Positions 1-17,800 of a DNA stretch of 64,000 nucleotides are shown one piece after another. The stretch is from assembly GCF_000002995.4 (NCBI RefSeq), contig NW_025062475.1:9180187-9244186 (forward strand), read 5' to 3'. A model generated the notes under the pieces. That model did no database searches. It had not been told where the DNA came from and saw only the letters and a list, made by a program, of their open reading frames with translations. The position numbers and the translations under genes are program-made. Each line of letters opens with the position of its first letter. The first letter of the stretch is position 1. Source of the stretch: Brugia malayi. Lineage: Eukaryota > Nematoda > Chromadorea > Rhabditida > Onchocercidae.

Positions 1-787
1 GATATCTTTATCCAAATTTGACTTTTAATAACCTTCCTTCTGATTAAATTTAGAGCATCTTGACTTTTACTGTACTTAATTGATTTTTATGTAATTTAAT
101 TAAGAGAAAACTTTACAAGGTGTGTTTATGTATGATTTCTCATTCTGATACGGATTTAACGTGATTTTTAGAAATACTAGATGCTTAACTAAGTGATCCT
201 GAGGAATTTCATTTTTTGCTCTACCTATATGAATTCTTTGACATTTGGTTGCAGCTTATTTGATATTCTGTGATCCGTTTTGATATAAAGAACAAGAAGT
301 ATTCCTTCGTCTTGCACCAATTTTTCAGTTCTTCTGTTTTGTCGGAAAGTACGTTTGTTTTCTTTCGCAATTTTTGGATATTCCCATTTGTTCGATGACC
401 ATATTCTTTTCATATGTCATTTCCCAATGTCAGTTAATAATCTTCCTCAACACACAGTCGATTTGTTATACCTCGCCTGTAATTATTACAGAATACATGT
501 CATTAAGTAATATAACAAAAACTATTACGATTTTCTGCTATAGATTGTATGGCAGAAAGATCTGAAGAAAACTTCTAGGAGATTCTTGGGAGATTTTAAA
601 AGAACCGAAAGCCTTTCATTCTTAAAAGTACCTCCATAACAGGTATTAGGCTCACTTATATTTTCATTTAATCCTCTCATAATAAAATTAGCTTAAAATC
701 CTGCAAATCACTATATATTTGGGTTATCTCAGGAGAATGTATACGCAACCTTTATTCTTCAGTTTCAGAGTACGATCTGCGAGGCAC
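1..787. other. No gene recognised at left edge
   Basis: This AT-rich stretch lies downstream of the SH2 gene. I see no exon with convincing splice sites and no RNA gene. If the SH2 gene continues past its possible stop at 788-790, further exons would lie here or outside the window. Confidence 0.4.
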
Positions 788-2683
788 TTACTTTGTGCAA
801 TCAGGCCATCTAAGCGCGACTCCTCTAGTGAGTTTACATGGTAGCAATAGTCCTTGATGATCAGCATAATACTTAATCAAGTCTATCAGATTGGGAAATT
901 GATGAAGTGTTTCAATGAAAAATGTTGTTTTATGTCCTTCAACTTTCTGCAATTACCTGCATATTTTATCATTAGTACTGCGAGAATTTTATCATTCTAA
1001 TTGCAGATCATTTAAAAACAAAGTACGAAATTAAAATGTACTGTCTAATTAGAACTACGAAATCATTAAAGACAGCAAGCTTTCTGCTGACTTAAAATCA
1101 TCACAGCAATTCTCTTAAGAACGAAATGATAGTGAGGTACTTACAACATTGATATAAATGTTATAAATCTTTTGGTGATGACACATGGTGAGTATCAAGC
1201 AGTTCCGCTGATTGACGCGTACCAAAAAAGAGCTGGAATTATTCTAGAAAGAAGTGAAATCCTTATTGTATTTTTTAAGAGCTAGTGGTTTTTTATCTTG
1301 ACACTACTAAGATAAGTTTTTTCAATTATCAACAGTTAATTGTTTCGAATGAAGTTCAATGAAAAAAGAATAACAGAAGGTTAGTGGCTTTCTGTTTCTT
1401 TATCAGTTTTCTGTTGTAAACCAATAATCTCTTTGTTGGTAAAGACACTGTTTTACAACATTTTAAGATAAGTTTAGAACTCTATATTAACAACTGATTA
1501 TCTGAGATTAGCCAAAGTTATTCACTTCTCGAAAACAGATTATTCCATTTCTCACTTCTCACCTTTTACCCGAAATAGCTGAGGATGCAAATCTTCTACA
1601 AAACACGCAATCATCTCCTTAAGCAAATTAATTTGAAGGTGATATATTAGAACTTGCCTGATACAAATAATTACTCACCCATCCTCTCCTCCAGTCCTTT
1701 GCAACATTCGCTCCACTTTACTCTTATCAGCACTGTGATGGAACCAACGTTCAGCGCGATAGACGGAATAAGATGCAAGGCCGTAAATTTTGGAATGGAC
1801 CTTATAAATCGCCCTAGATTCGCCGCACTTTAATATCTCCCTTAAATAGTAAACTGTTTATGTCATATCATTAACATACCAATGGGTTCATGTGAATGCT
1901 CCGATGTTTAATCCTACATTAACTTAAATTTCGCATAATTTTCTAGTATTTCCACTGAAAATTGAAATCGAAATTGGCTGTCCCATAAATTTTAAATTAT
2001 TTGCAAATTATCAAATTAGGTTTTCTCGCTGTTCTGTGCGATGTTTATTCCTGGGATTTGAAAGCAGCGGTATTCCTAAATTTAAAAACAAAAATATTTG
2101 CGGTAAACTCACTCAACTTCTTCCGGATCAGTTATAATTGTTGGACCTGATGGGGCGGAAAAATCAACTGGTACTCGATCTAGTTGATCAATGTTTCCTT
2201 CATGAGGACGTTTTTCCATATCAACGCTCTAAAATAACGAAATATGATAAATATGCATCTTGGTCCAGTCAAAACATAACATAAAAAAAAATTATACCTT
2301 GCATAACCTTTGGTTGATATCCACTAGCATGTATTCATTATCATAAGATCCTTCACAGAAGGTATAATCATTTGAAGTTTTTTCCTTTCTGAAAAATAGC
2401 AAATAAGTCTACGATTAACAACAAAAAGCCTGGATGTGAAGAGTAACTTGTCGTGTGTATGAAAGTGACATTGAATGATAATTGAGAATCACCTGGGTTT
2501 AGGTATGCGTATGGGATCAGTGTGTCGGTTCAGGGATGTGTTTTGAATAATTTGCTGCTGTTTTCTTTCATCGTCTTTGTCCTCCTTTAATTGATGGTAC
2601 TCAGTGGAGGAGGATGATGGCGCAGTGGTCGTTGTTGATGAACGGAAGAATTTGAACAATGGTCGTCCCAGAATATCCCTCAT
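788..2683 (-). CDS. SH2-domain protein, adaptor-like
   Basis: Six exons join in phase on the minus strand: 2683-2493, 2388-2298, 2228-2113, 1840-1679, 1232-1145 and 946-788, giving about 268 residues. Residues 1-133 are low-complexity, Ser/Thr- and charge-rich. An SH2 domain follows from about residue 165 (RWFHH) with the phosphotyrosine-binding motif GSFLVR and its arginine at about 192, and the tail LIDLIKYYADHQGLLLPCKL. SH2 domains bind phosphotyrosine peptides in signalling complexes. No SH3 or kinase domain is visible. The last exon can end at TAA 788-790 right after the SH2 domain, as in SLP-76/BLNK/CLNK-type adaptors. The same place also reads as a good GTAAGT donor (792/791), so it could instead splice on to a kinase or other domain beyond the window. 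An in-frame stop lies just upstream of the chosen ATG. The domain is clear; the family is not. Confidence 0.75.
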
Positions 2684-5600
2684 TAGACTACTACGGTAGT
2701 GTTTTAATTAATAAAGTGTAAATTGCCCTTCCCTAAAACATCTTATTCCTTGAAATTGAAATTTTATAAATGTTACAATTCATTTAAAATATAATGTGGA
2801 AGACATAGAGAAACGCAAGGAGTTTTATGATCTTTATGACGTCCATTTATGTATAATTTTGAAACTTAAATAAAATCATCGAATAGAAAGCCGGAAAATT
2901 ACTATAATCTGATGACTGAAAACCAAATATTGAGGAAAACAGAAATGAATATGACTATATTTGGCATGTTGTAACAAAGAGCACGAGATAGTGCCAAGAT
3001 GAAGAGGAGCGGTCATTCATAGATGCGGAAGGGATGGTTCTACGATGAAGAGGACTGGTCATTCATAGAAGCGTAAAGGATGGTTCTATGATACTGGGCA
3101 AACCATCAAAAGTCAATGTAATTAGGGCAAAGAAGGGAAACTCATAAGTTTACTTATCGGAAAGTCCTGCTAATTGCAAATTTCAAGTCGGTAATATAAA
3201 ATTCCCCAGCTTCTCATTGTACAGCACATGTCATCCCTAAGGGTAGAAATTTTGGGACACGTCATTCCGTGTAATATATATAGTGCTTAGAGTTCGAATT
3301 CATCAGTTATCAATTAAATATCATCAGACTTCTCGCATTTCAAAAGATCGTGAAATGAGAAATAATTCAAAGTTAAATTTTATTTCTAAAAGTATATTTC
3401 TGAAGAGCAGAAGAATTGAAGAGAAAAAGAAAAATTTCCAAAGATACCAACAAATTATGTAGTAAGTTTAGTTAATTCTACTCTTTCTCTTTCTGCTTTT
3501 ATCAAAAAAGCTAAAGTTATAAAGATAGTGATGATTAAAGGAAAGAGTTATTCAGATTTAACATTGACTTAATCTAAAATTAAAACATCTAATCCTGACC
3601 AACTAATTCCGTCATTAAAAGCCGTTTAATATCAATTTTTTAATTTGTAAAACTTGCCTGTGAACAGAAATCTCTCCCAGCATTTACAAATGTAACCGAT
3701 TATCAATAAATAATAACTTCATCATCAAATACAGGGATTCCTTTCAAAGTTCAGCAAGATTCTTATGGACTTTTTGGTTTGTCAGATTTAACCAGTAAAA
3801 AATGAAATGCAATTTCAGAACAATGTTGAAGTAGCAGTAAATTCAGCGTGCTGTTACAGCAATTTTATATTGCTATCCAACTTCATTTATTTATTTGTGA
3901 TAGAATTTCACGGGATAGATTGAGTACATCGCGTTCTTGACCTCGTATGAATCATCGAACAGTGAGAAAACAAAAAAACAAATTGAGAATCATCGGATAT
4001 TAGTTTAAGCAGTTAAATGTATTGACATAAAAATGTGAGTCACGTGGAGGAGTTTCATTTATTTTATTTGTCTGTTACCTTTATTTATTTCATTTATCAG
4101 TAAATGATAACGCCTGTTGGGGAATAGAAATTTATAATTTTGAAATAATTTAGTATTTAAATCCATAAAATAGAAATTTATAGATTAAAAATTGTCTTTG
4201 AATATTCCTTGTACAAATATAAAACTGTTTCAAATTTGCTCACAACTAAGAAATCATTTATTCAAGATTATTTTGCAACTGTATTTCAGCGTCTAAAATG
4301 TTACAGTCTGTTAACAAAGAACTACCAATTTTAATGTCATAAACCAAAGGGTACTGATCATCGTAGAGGGACAACTTTTTACTTACACTAATTATGCGCT
4401 TTTTTATAAGCCAATTCTTGTATAAGCAGTTAAAATCATTGGCTTGGCTCAGTTTTTGAGTATTTCAAGCTTCGATTCAGTTCATCTCATCGCTCATTCA
4501 TACTCAATTCATTTTCAATAAAAGGTGATACGACAGCAAAGTACGACAGTTTTCGAACGTTTGTGGATTGTCGGTACAATTTAATATTCATTTTGTTCAT
4601 TCTTTCCTATTATTGAATAAACGCGATATTGTGCGATGTTGTAGAAGGACAACAAAGCTATTGCTAACGTTATGGATAAAAACACGTACTACTAAGATCT
4701 CCGACATTACCCAACACAAATTTACAATTAAAAAGAATTTAAAATGATGCATAAGTGCAAATAATCGATGATATTAACAAGAATGACGTGATGAAGTGAA
4801 ACTGGCCAAAGGTCTTGACAAACAGCATTAGTGCGGACTGTGTTTGAATGAGAATTACTGAGAAGGCGGAAAATTCTCGAGATCTTCATCTTTCATAGTA
4901 AATGCATCTATTCTGGATCTAAAGTTTTACACTGAAAGTGATGTCTGATCCGATACTGTATGTGTAATAACTTCTATCATTATAACATTAGGAGGAGAAC
5001 TATGGCTCCCATATATCACCTGGACATCATTTGTTCCAAATGATAAGAGACGAGTACGCCAGTAGCGCCAAAACAGATGTAGCTTATGGTCTAGGACAAC
5101 AGTTCATACTGCTCTTATACTGAAATTTACAAGAAACTTGTCCAGATTCCAAATTACATCGAAACCCATTCCCATGAGGTAAATCAAGATAAGCTGAAGT
5201 AAATCCTTTTCCCCCGCCTATGAGTAAATACATATTTTTATACTTGTTTGGTTGCAATGAAAAACTATATGAGAATAGTCAACATATGCCACTCTGCTTA
5301 TCAGTTATTACTTGTTCATATTTCTCATCATATACCGTTAATATAATGAATAGAAATGCACACGATGATGTCGAAATGATTATCACCTTTTTCTTTTGCT
5401 TCTTCCACTCAGTCCTTATCTATTTTCAATCCATCATCTTGTCCTATTATCATTCCTTGCTAGGCTAGAATATAAAGCCACTACAGATTATCAGAAGTAC
5501 ACTAGTGAATATTGTAACTGAATTGCTTGAAATAAAGACATTTTCGGAGATTAGGCTTCAATTTCAAGAAGCTTTTAGTGATTAAAGTCCCACCCCCACA

Positions 5601-7392
5601 CAAAACAGCTGGCACTGATTATTAGGATACACTCTTTAACTGCTGTTCTGCATTTTTTTTCAAACTGTTAAACAAAGTAATAAAACAAAGAACAAAAAAT
5701 TGCTAAGCAAACAAAGAACAATGGCTAAAATGGCTAGACTGTGATTAGTGCAATAATTGAACTGGTTGTCATTTTCAATGCAAAATCTTCCGAATTCTTT
5801 CTTCTAATTATAGAACATTATAAGTGTCAGACTCTTCAGATGCATTCCTCAGCTTCTCGCCACCTTTTTACCTATTTCAAGCCTAGCACGTTTTGATCTC
5901 TGATTCACTTTCACGTTATTATTTGATGACCGATCATAATGCATAAATGTAGGTTTGTCAATTTATGCTTTAAAAAGTCATTCAGTAGCTAACTCAGTTT
6001 ATTTCATTTATTTGTTTCATGCTAATGACTATACGAAAACATTTCGTAAGCCAAGTAAGCAGTAAGAATGGTTGAAGAAATAGTTACTGAAATAAGAAAG
6101 ATGATAGTAGTTCCCGATCTCATCAACATAAAACAGTTCTCGAACATGATGTGAAGTTCGAAGCTGATAGGAGGGATAACAAAATGTATTTGGATTTATT
6201 GATGGACCCAAGAGCCTTCTGATATTTTCTTTCAATAATTATTTTGGCAATTTGTATAATCATTGTATTTCAGTAAAGACCAATGATCTCTTGCAAACTC
6301 TGAATGCGAAAAAATTCTCCTGAAATGACTTAAATTTGAGTAACTATCATAAATTCAGTGTCCTCTATTCATATGATTTGAGTAGCTGACATTGGACTAC
6401 AAAATCAGTAAAGATTTAAATTAGAGCCTAACATGAATCAATTCGAATCCGTTTCATTTATAATTCATACCACTAGTCCGAGAAAGGATATATGAAAAAA
6501 TTGCCTCAAACACTGGTTACAAAATATTTGATCGATTCTTCTACAACATTTCTTATTTAATTCAGCAACACACTATCTTGAATTTTTATTACAACAAATT
6601 TGTAAAATCATGAATACCAGAGCTAGAAGGTTGAAACTCATAAAATCAGCACTTTGTCAATTTAAATTATCAATCGGTTTTTCAGAACAATGAGAATAAC
6701 ACGTATGACTTCGGAGAATGTATGGATAAATAAATATGGGTAAAGGACCTGTCATCAGCATCTACGGTCTTTCCCAGTTGCGGTATACATTGTATTTAAA
6801 AAATTACATTACTATAGTAAGATGTAAAATGTGGTTTAGATCTTTCTTATACTTATAAATAAGCCATTCTTTATCAAATGGCAATTAACATTTTCTAGCC
6901 AATCATGTAGAAAAATGAATACTAAGATAATATTTATTCAGCTGGAAACGAAATATGCCAGCTGGATATGGCAAATTCTGGGAGCAACTGAATAAAGCAA
7001 CAAATTTTCGACAGCAAAAACAAAACTTGTAAACATGAAAAAATAGAGCGAGCCTACAATAAAACTATACAATACAAAAAACAGATCAAACAAGAGGATG
7101 AACAAAAGTAATATGAAAAAAACATGATTGACAAATTAGCTATCAAGACTTTACACCCAAAGAATATCAATAAAAACAATTATACTACCCTCCGATATAA
7201 ACAAGGTGTCACTTCAGAATACCATTTCATGTAAGATTTCTTTGGATAAATATTAAGTGAGGGACAAAAAGAAAAGCAAGAACATATTATGGTCAGCTAA
7301 TAGAAATATATTTCAAATCTTGTTAAATTTTTCCGAAAATTATTAACAGTTCCGGGAAAATTAAATGGTTAAAACGAGTATCAATAGCGGAC
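2684..7392. other. Intergenic, about 4.7 kb without recognisable gene
   Basis: AT-rich sequence between two minus-strand genes. I see short random reading frames only, no conserved protein motif, no tRNA-like T-arm or cloverleaf and no transposase. The one clear structure is the 46-bp tandem duplication near 3.0 kb. It probably contains the promoter of the SH2 gene and the 3' flank of the helicase gene. Confidence 0.45.
2998..3089. repeat. 46-bp tandem duplication, 2 copies
   Basis: Two adjacent 46-base units (2998-3043 and 3044-3089), both beginning GATGAAGAGGA and ending GGATGGTTCTA, differ at only a few positions. Seen directly. It lies in intergenic DNA. Confidence 0.85.
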
Positions 7393-12242
<4,850 letters not shown>

Positions 12243-12249
12243 CTGCAAA
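12243..12249 (-). promoter_or_regulatory. Probable trans-splice acceptor at helicase ATG
   Basis: On the minus strand TTTGCAG abuts the ATG of the DHX15-like gene with no base between. With no upstream coding exon found, this is the arrangement expected for spliced-leader addition in nematodes (inferred). It could also be the acceptor of a 5'-UTR intron. Confidence 0.5.
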
Positions 12250-13877
12250 TGTAACATGCCTGTTTTACAACATCTGATGATACCACGAGGCTAGTATGAC
12301 CCCCTCCCCTTCCTCTTCTCTACCTTCTTATAGAATGAATCCCAATTACTTGACAAATGGGACAAGATAAAACGGGCCGTGTGACTGCCCGTCAGTGTCT
12401 GCTTCAGTCTCTCTCCCTTGAGATAGTACATATTGAGGAGAGGAAGCAAGTGAGGTAGTGTGGTACCTTGTGTTTCTTGAGGTATGCTTTGTGACCTTGG
12501 GAACCCTTCCTCCTGTTATCTTCTGTTTATCCGTGATAATAATTTGGTAGAATTCGATCGAATCTGCTTGGGTGTGATTGATATGTTAATTGAGAATAGC
12601 GTAGAAAGTGGCTAAATTAACTTCACGTTATTTGTCCATTATCGATTACTTTTTTCAGCTATTAGAGTGTGCAGTGTTTCTGTCATATACTTCCGGAAAT
12701 GTTGCTATCAAGTATTCTGCACTATTTCCAAAAAATATTCTAAATGTTATTGTTCAAACTTCCTGAACTTACTGTCTCATCTCATACTCTCTCCTTCATA
12801 TATTTCAGTGTTTTCTTTCACTGGTAAATATTTTCTACCAAAAGTAATTTTCTCACCTCTTATCATTTGGAATTCAATCACTTTTGCAATATTCCTCAAT
12901 AGGAATATTGAAACTCTTTCTCCTTCTGTACTGTGTGTAACTGTATCATTTTCGATCAAAAAAATATGGCTGGAACAGGTAAGATTTCCTCTTCAGTTTT
13001 CTTGTTTTTTTTTTTTTTTTTGAAACTGCTCTGTTCTCTAAATGGAAGCAAAGGTGTTAGACAAGATGAGGTAGTTTTAAATAACAAATAAAACAGTGGT
13101 TTTTAACTTTAAAATTTTTGTAAAAAGCTTATTGTCGAGACATGTTAGACAAAACATATTCTCTCATACATATTCAAATTATTTTTTTATTATTCAGATA
13201 TACTTCCTTCTATACTGAAATTATTTTTTTCTGCCGTTATCTGTTTTGACTATATTTGAAAAGTTTCCATTCAAATTATGCAACAATCCATATATGAGAC
13301 CTCTTTTATCCTTGTTTGTGCTAAACATTATTTTTTACCCATTCGAAAATGGATTAGAAAGTTTCGTTTTACGTATCCCTTTTGTGCCTTCATTTACTTT
13401 ATGTAACAGTGACATGTGCGCTTTGTCAATAAGTTAAATAGTTCTGGAACTTCGTATGTGCAAGATTTTACAATTATACTCAAACTTAGCTCAAAATTTA
13501 ATTAGCTTTACTTGAAATTTTTGAAAAAGAGATAATTGCAATTTACAGAATTAAGTGAAAGCTAATGTCAGAAAATTTGTGCTAAATGTTCATTAGGTAC
13601 GAAATTACTCCACATGGTGACGGTTTCTTTAGTCCTTGTTGAAACGGCAACTTATCCGACTCATCTATTAAATTTGTAATGAGGTTGTCGTTTTCATGGA
13701 GAGACATGTTTGCTATTTGTCGAATACCTTCAGTAGTTTATTGAAGAGTTAAAATGAAAGTCGAGCATAAACAAACGATTCACTGAAATGGATTTGCACA
13801 GTTGTTTTGTAGAAATGCGTTTTCATTGTTGTTTCTTCCAATAATTGGCGATTTTCTAATGTAATTATCATCAAATC
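12250..13877. other. Divergent intergenic region
   Basis: Lies between the minus-strand helicase and a plus-strand gene, so it should hold both promoters. It includes a slightly GC-richer patch (about 12300-12520) and long T tracts near 13000. No coding exon is supported, and the reading frames at 12667-13023 look random. Confidence 0.4.
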
Positions 13878-14807
13878 ATGTTTACTTGGAGCGAAGATGT
13901 CAAATCTTTACCTGGACCTGTTGGAGGTTTGTATGTTCTTTTGGTTAAAATTAATTCGTTCCTCTTGGAACTAAAATTGCAGATATCGAAATAATATTTG
14001 TTTTTCTGAGGAGCTTCTGATTAAATTTGGTATTTGCTTTTTTAGTAAATATTTTATTTTTTAGACAGTTTGTGTTTTCATGCTTTCAGTGAAATATGAC
14101 GATAGCATGACTGTCCTGAAGATACATTTAGTAGTAATGGGAATCAAGGAGAAAACGATAATTCGCGCTGCAAATACAGATGTGCATCTTAAATACAACG
14201 AAGAGTAAGGTATTTGGGACTATTCAAATTTAGGAATTGCTATCTATTCATAAGGACACTATTTTAGAACCCTTTATTAGAGGTTATTACAGAAGCATAT
14301 GCTGGAAAGAACGATGCAAAATTCATCGGAGTCCTAAAACTTTGAATGTGAGGATTAGAATCTAATTAAATTTTTAATTAGTATATGAGGCACTGAAAAA
14401 TACGAAAATTGCTGTGCAAAGTCCCTATTGTGTAGCTATGAATGATAGGAATTGCAGGGAACAATGATGGCTGGATATATTTTCACTGCTTTGCCATAGT
14501 CATTTTCAAGAGCATTGAAAGTTACTGATAGGTTTTTAGAACATCTGATTTTTTGTTTCGGATATGCTGGGAATAAATTTTTTGACTTTCTCTTTTTTAC
14601 AGAGGTTTCAGTGTATTGTTGGAGGTGTTCAAATTAAATAAGAAGACAAAGCCGCCAATGAAGAAAGTTTTGGAAAAACGATTTTTTGAGATGCGAAAAT
14701 GCCCCAGTAAAATATTAAGTGTCGATTATAAGTTGAAGAACGATCAGTGTATTCTGTCGATCCGCAAAGCTTTGCCTGGTCTTTGGAGTAATGCTCTTTC
14801 TTTGTAG
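13878..14807 (+). CDS. Small protein with CS (p23-like) domain signature
   Basis: Three exons join in phase: 13878-13926, 14090-14204 and 14603-14807, giving 122 residues from MFTWSEDVK to SNALSL and a TAG. The fold signature is that of CS domains (p23, SGT1, CHORD, NudC families): alternating hydrophobic strands (MTVLKIHLVV, VHLKY, FSVLLEVFKL, KILSVDYKL) and the characteristic end CILSIRKALPGLW, matching the family pattern of a strand, K-x, then G-x-W. CS proteins are usually HSP90 co-chaperones or chaperone scaffolds in the cytosol. The protein has no other domain and I cannot name the orthologue. The assignment rests on pattern only; the exon structure itself is well supported by donors, acceptors and phase. 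Confidence 0.5.
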
Positions 14808-17800
14808 GCTTTTTTGTTTGTTTTCGAATACCAAATACTCTGAGTGAATGACGAGCATGGTAAGCAGTGCAGTGGATTTTGGAACTGAACTAAAAGAGAT
14901 GGATTTTACTGTTTTTTTTTTTACCGCAGAAAGAGATTGGGTTGACCAGAAACAGAAACAGAATCAATCCTCTGACATCCTTGTAGTTAGTTTTTTTTGT
15001 TAGTTATAATGGAAATTGTTACCAACTTTTTGCTGTCTTTTGGACTTCTGAATGAGAGGATTCACTGTGACAGTCGAATTATTATCACTTATTTGAACTT
15101 GTTGCAGTTTTTTCTTGAAGAGGCTCGTGTGCATAGATATATTTATACACATGTTTATTCGTGTATGCTATTGTTAACTAATTATTAGGGTCTTTTTAAA
15201 ATAATATAAGTCCTTTTCCTTATATAAATTTCTTTTTCGCGAGAAATTACAATTTTTTCCATCATTGGAAAGAATTGACTTGAAACAGAAATAAAAGGAA
15301 AAGAAGTTCAAATTTTTTTAATGAGCAGGGCGAAATAAATTCGTGGCACAGACGAGTTTTTCTAGGATGTTATCCTTGTGATTTGTCAATGCAATGCGTT
15401 TTTCTCAACATTACTGGTTGGCTAATAGAAGCCGAACATAGCTATTCCTAATTCAGTTGGAACAATAACTCACTGTAAGCGTGCAGCTTGATTAATATTT
15501 CTTTGTTTCATTAAATTTATTGTGTTTATTAATGTTATGCTTCTCTCTTGTCACTTCGACTTTGACGTATATATATATATTTAAATCGATAGCCATTGCA
15601 TCATTAAATTTCCAAAATATTCGTATCTTGTTTATTTTCCATTTCTCATTATGGTTAAATGTAAATTTGAATGATGAGGTTTTTTACTGTTAAAATATGA
15701 AAAGTCTGTGTAATTTTGTCCTTCAAATTTTCGAGTTATGGCGAAAAAAAAGCCACTTTATGAAGTCAGCCAATGGTAAAGTGCTGGAGAAAGAAATTTA
15801 CAGGAATAGCAACAGGAAGTTATTGTGACAATTTTATTTTGAGGAATCATTCACTGAACATGAAAGTAATATGAATGGTGAGAGGTGTGGGCAGTGGAAG
15901 ATTTCTTTGGTGAATATTTTTATTGTTATCTTACAGCCTCACATTACCTGCTGTTGGGAGGACTGTCGAAGTTGAATAGTTAATTGAAACTACCAGTAGC
16001 ATGAAAAAAAAAAGGACGACCGAGTTTAAACTGTCTTCTGTTCAACCTTAAAGAAAATCCGTGGAACTGCTCTTCCTTACCGTGCTCAAACTTTCTCTGA
16101 TGTGGGATTAGCTCAAGTGTGAGATGTCTAATATCATGTGACAATCATTTTCGTTTGACGATTTCTCTGCATTGTCGTGGTGATTCATTGAAGTGGTCTG
16201 TACGATACATCATTTCTCATCCTACCAAACAAAAAATTTTGATCTTTTGATTTTAAATTTTCTTTTGAAAATTATACATTTGTACTGGCAATGTCGAAGT
16301 TGGCAAAAAATGAAATGTTTGCTGCAGATTCTTACAACTTTAATTTAAGAAAGTAGCAACGAAAATACGATGTAAATTATTAAAATCATTTAAGAGGATC
16401 GAATAATCAATCATTTTTGTATCATTTAGCTATTCATAACGTTTTTTTTTTTTTTTTTTTTTTTGCGTGTTCAGTTTCGTAATTGAAAAGTTGAATACAG
16501 CTGATCTCATCTTTTTAAATGTCACCAAATTGAGCTTCATCAAATGAATGAATTATTAGAATGCCAGAACTCCATTCTTTCGTTCTTGTCGATGTTCAGA
16601 AGAGTTATTTCGTTCTCTTTGCTGACAAGTTATTTGCATACTGAAGATTTATTTTTGTTGATTGGAAATGGCCTCGTGACGAGGCTTATTCGTGATCTCT
16701 GCTCTAATCAAAGATCTGCAACAAATCTTCCTTTTCATGCTTCGAAATCAATATCTGTCCTTGGAAGTCCTCTAAAAGCATGCAGAAGAAGGCGCAATTC
16801 GTACCCTCAAATTTGAAAACGTTAGCGCGACGAATATGTCCGTGGAAAGATAAACAAATTCACAGATACATATTTCACTCACAGGAGTTTATTTTGAATA
16901 TCTTTTTCGAAATTATACCAGAAATGCAGATTGCGCAACAGCGGAAGATGTTGGTTGCTACATGCAAGCCAGAATGTAGATCGATTTTTGGAGAAGAGTG
17001 TACACTCTGTTTCAGAGCTACTTACTGGACTGGCCCTTGCAAGACCTACTGAGCAATCTGAACACTTGACGGTTTCTTTCTAGAAGAAAGTTATGCTACC
17101 GCTGTCCTTCTTCCTTAGCACTTCGTACTCACTGCTTTTACTGCTGAAGTACTGTTCGACTGTTACAGGTTCGTACTTTTACATACTAATTTTTATGTTT
17201 AGTTTGGAATAGCGAGAACAAGTCTTTATTTAAAGTTATATTTAAAGTTTATCCAAAGTCATGATTAAAATTAAAAGTCATTTAAAATCATTGTTTATTC
17301 ATAGTATAATGGAAAATAGGAACGTCTTTTTTAGAAAGATCAGAATTTTAGGCAGGCTCAGATCTATCAATCTTTCGAGCAGTACCTACAAATAAAAGGG
17401 GTAGTCTGGCTCACCTTGCCATTTCATCTGGATCGTTTATTGGCACATCCTTTGCAATACGTAGTTAGTCAGTAGATATAATTCTTCCTTTTCCTTTATT
17501 TTATAACTGAAATATTAAATCAGTTTAACATAAATTTGTATATGTCTCCTGTTCACTTCTGGTTTGATTATTTGACACGGTTCTCAAACTCCATATTTAA
17601 AGTATTTCCATGCAAATATCTAAAATGAGTCATTGGATTCTAGTGAAATAATATCAAATCTCAGAGTAAGTTTCTGTGTTTTAACGACTTATCAAAATTA
17701 GGATAATCAGTCCCAATCTACTTGTGTATTGATTATCACCTAATCAGTTACTGGCAACAAGCAAGAAGTAACAAACTGTTGAAATATGAGTACTGTCGGA

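Noticed and set aside
225..413. Possible further exon of the SH2 gene (lysine/arginine-rich frame)
   Set aside because: No supporting acceptor/donor pair in the needed phase and no kinase motif.
16540..17052. Overlapping open frames in a GC-richer patch
   Set aside because: Open on both strands but with no recognisable motif and no convincing splice context.
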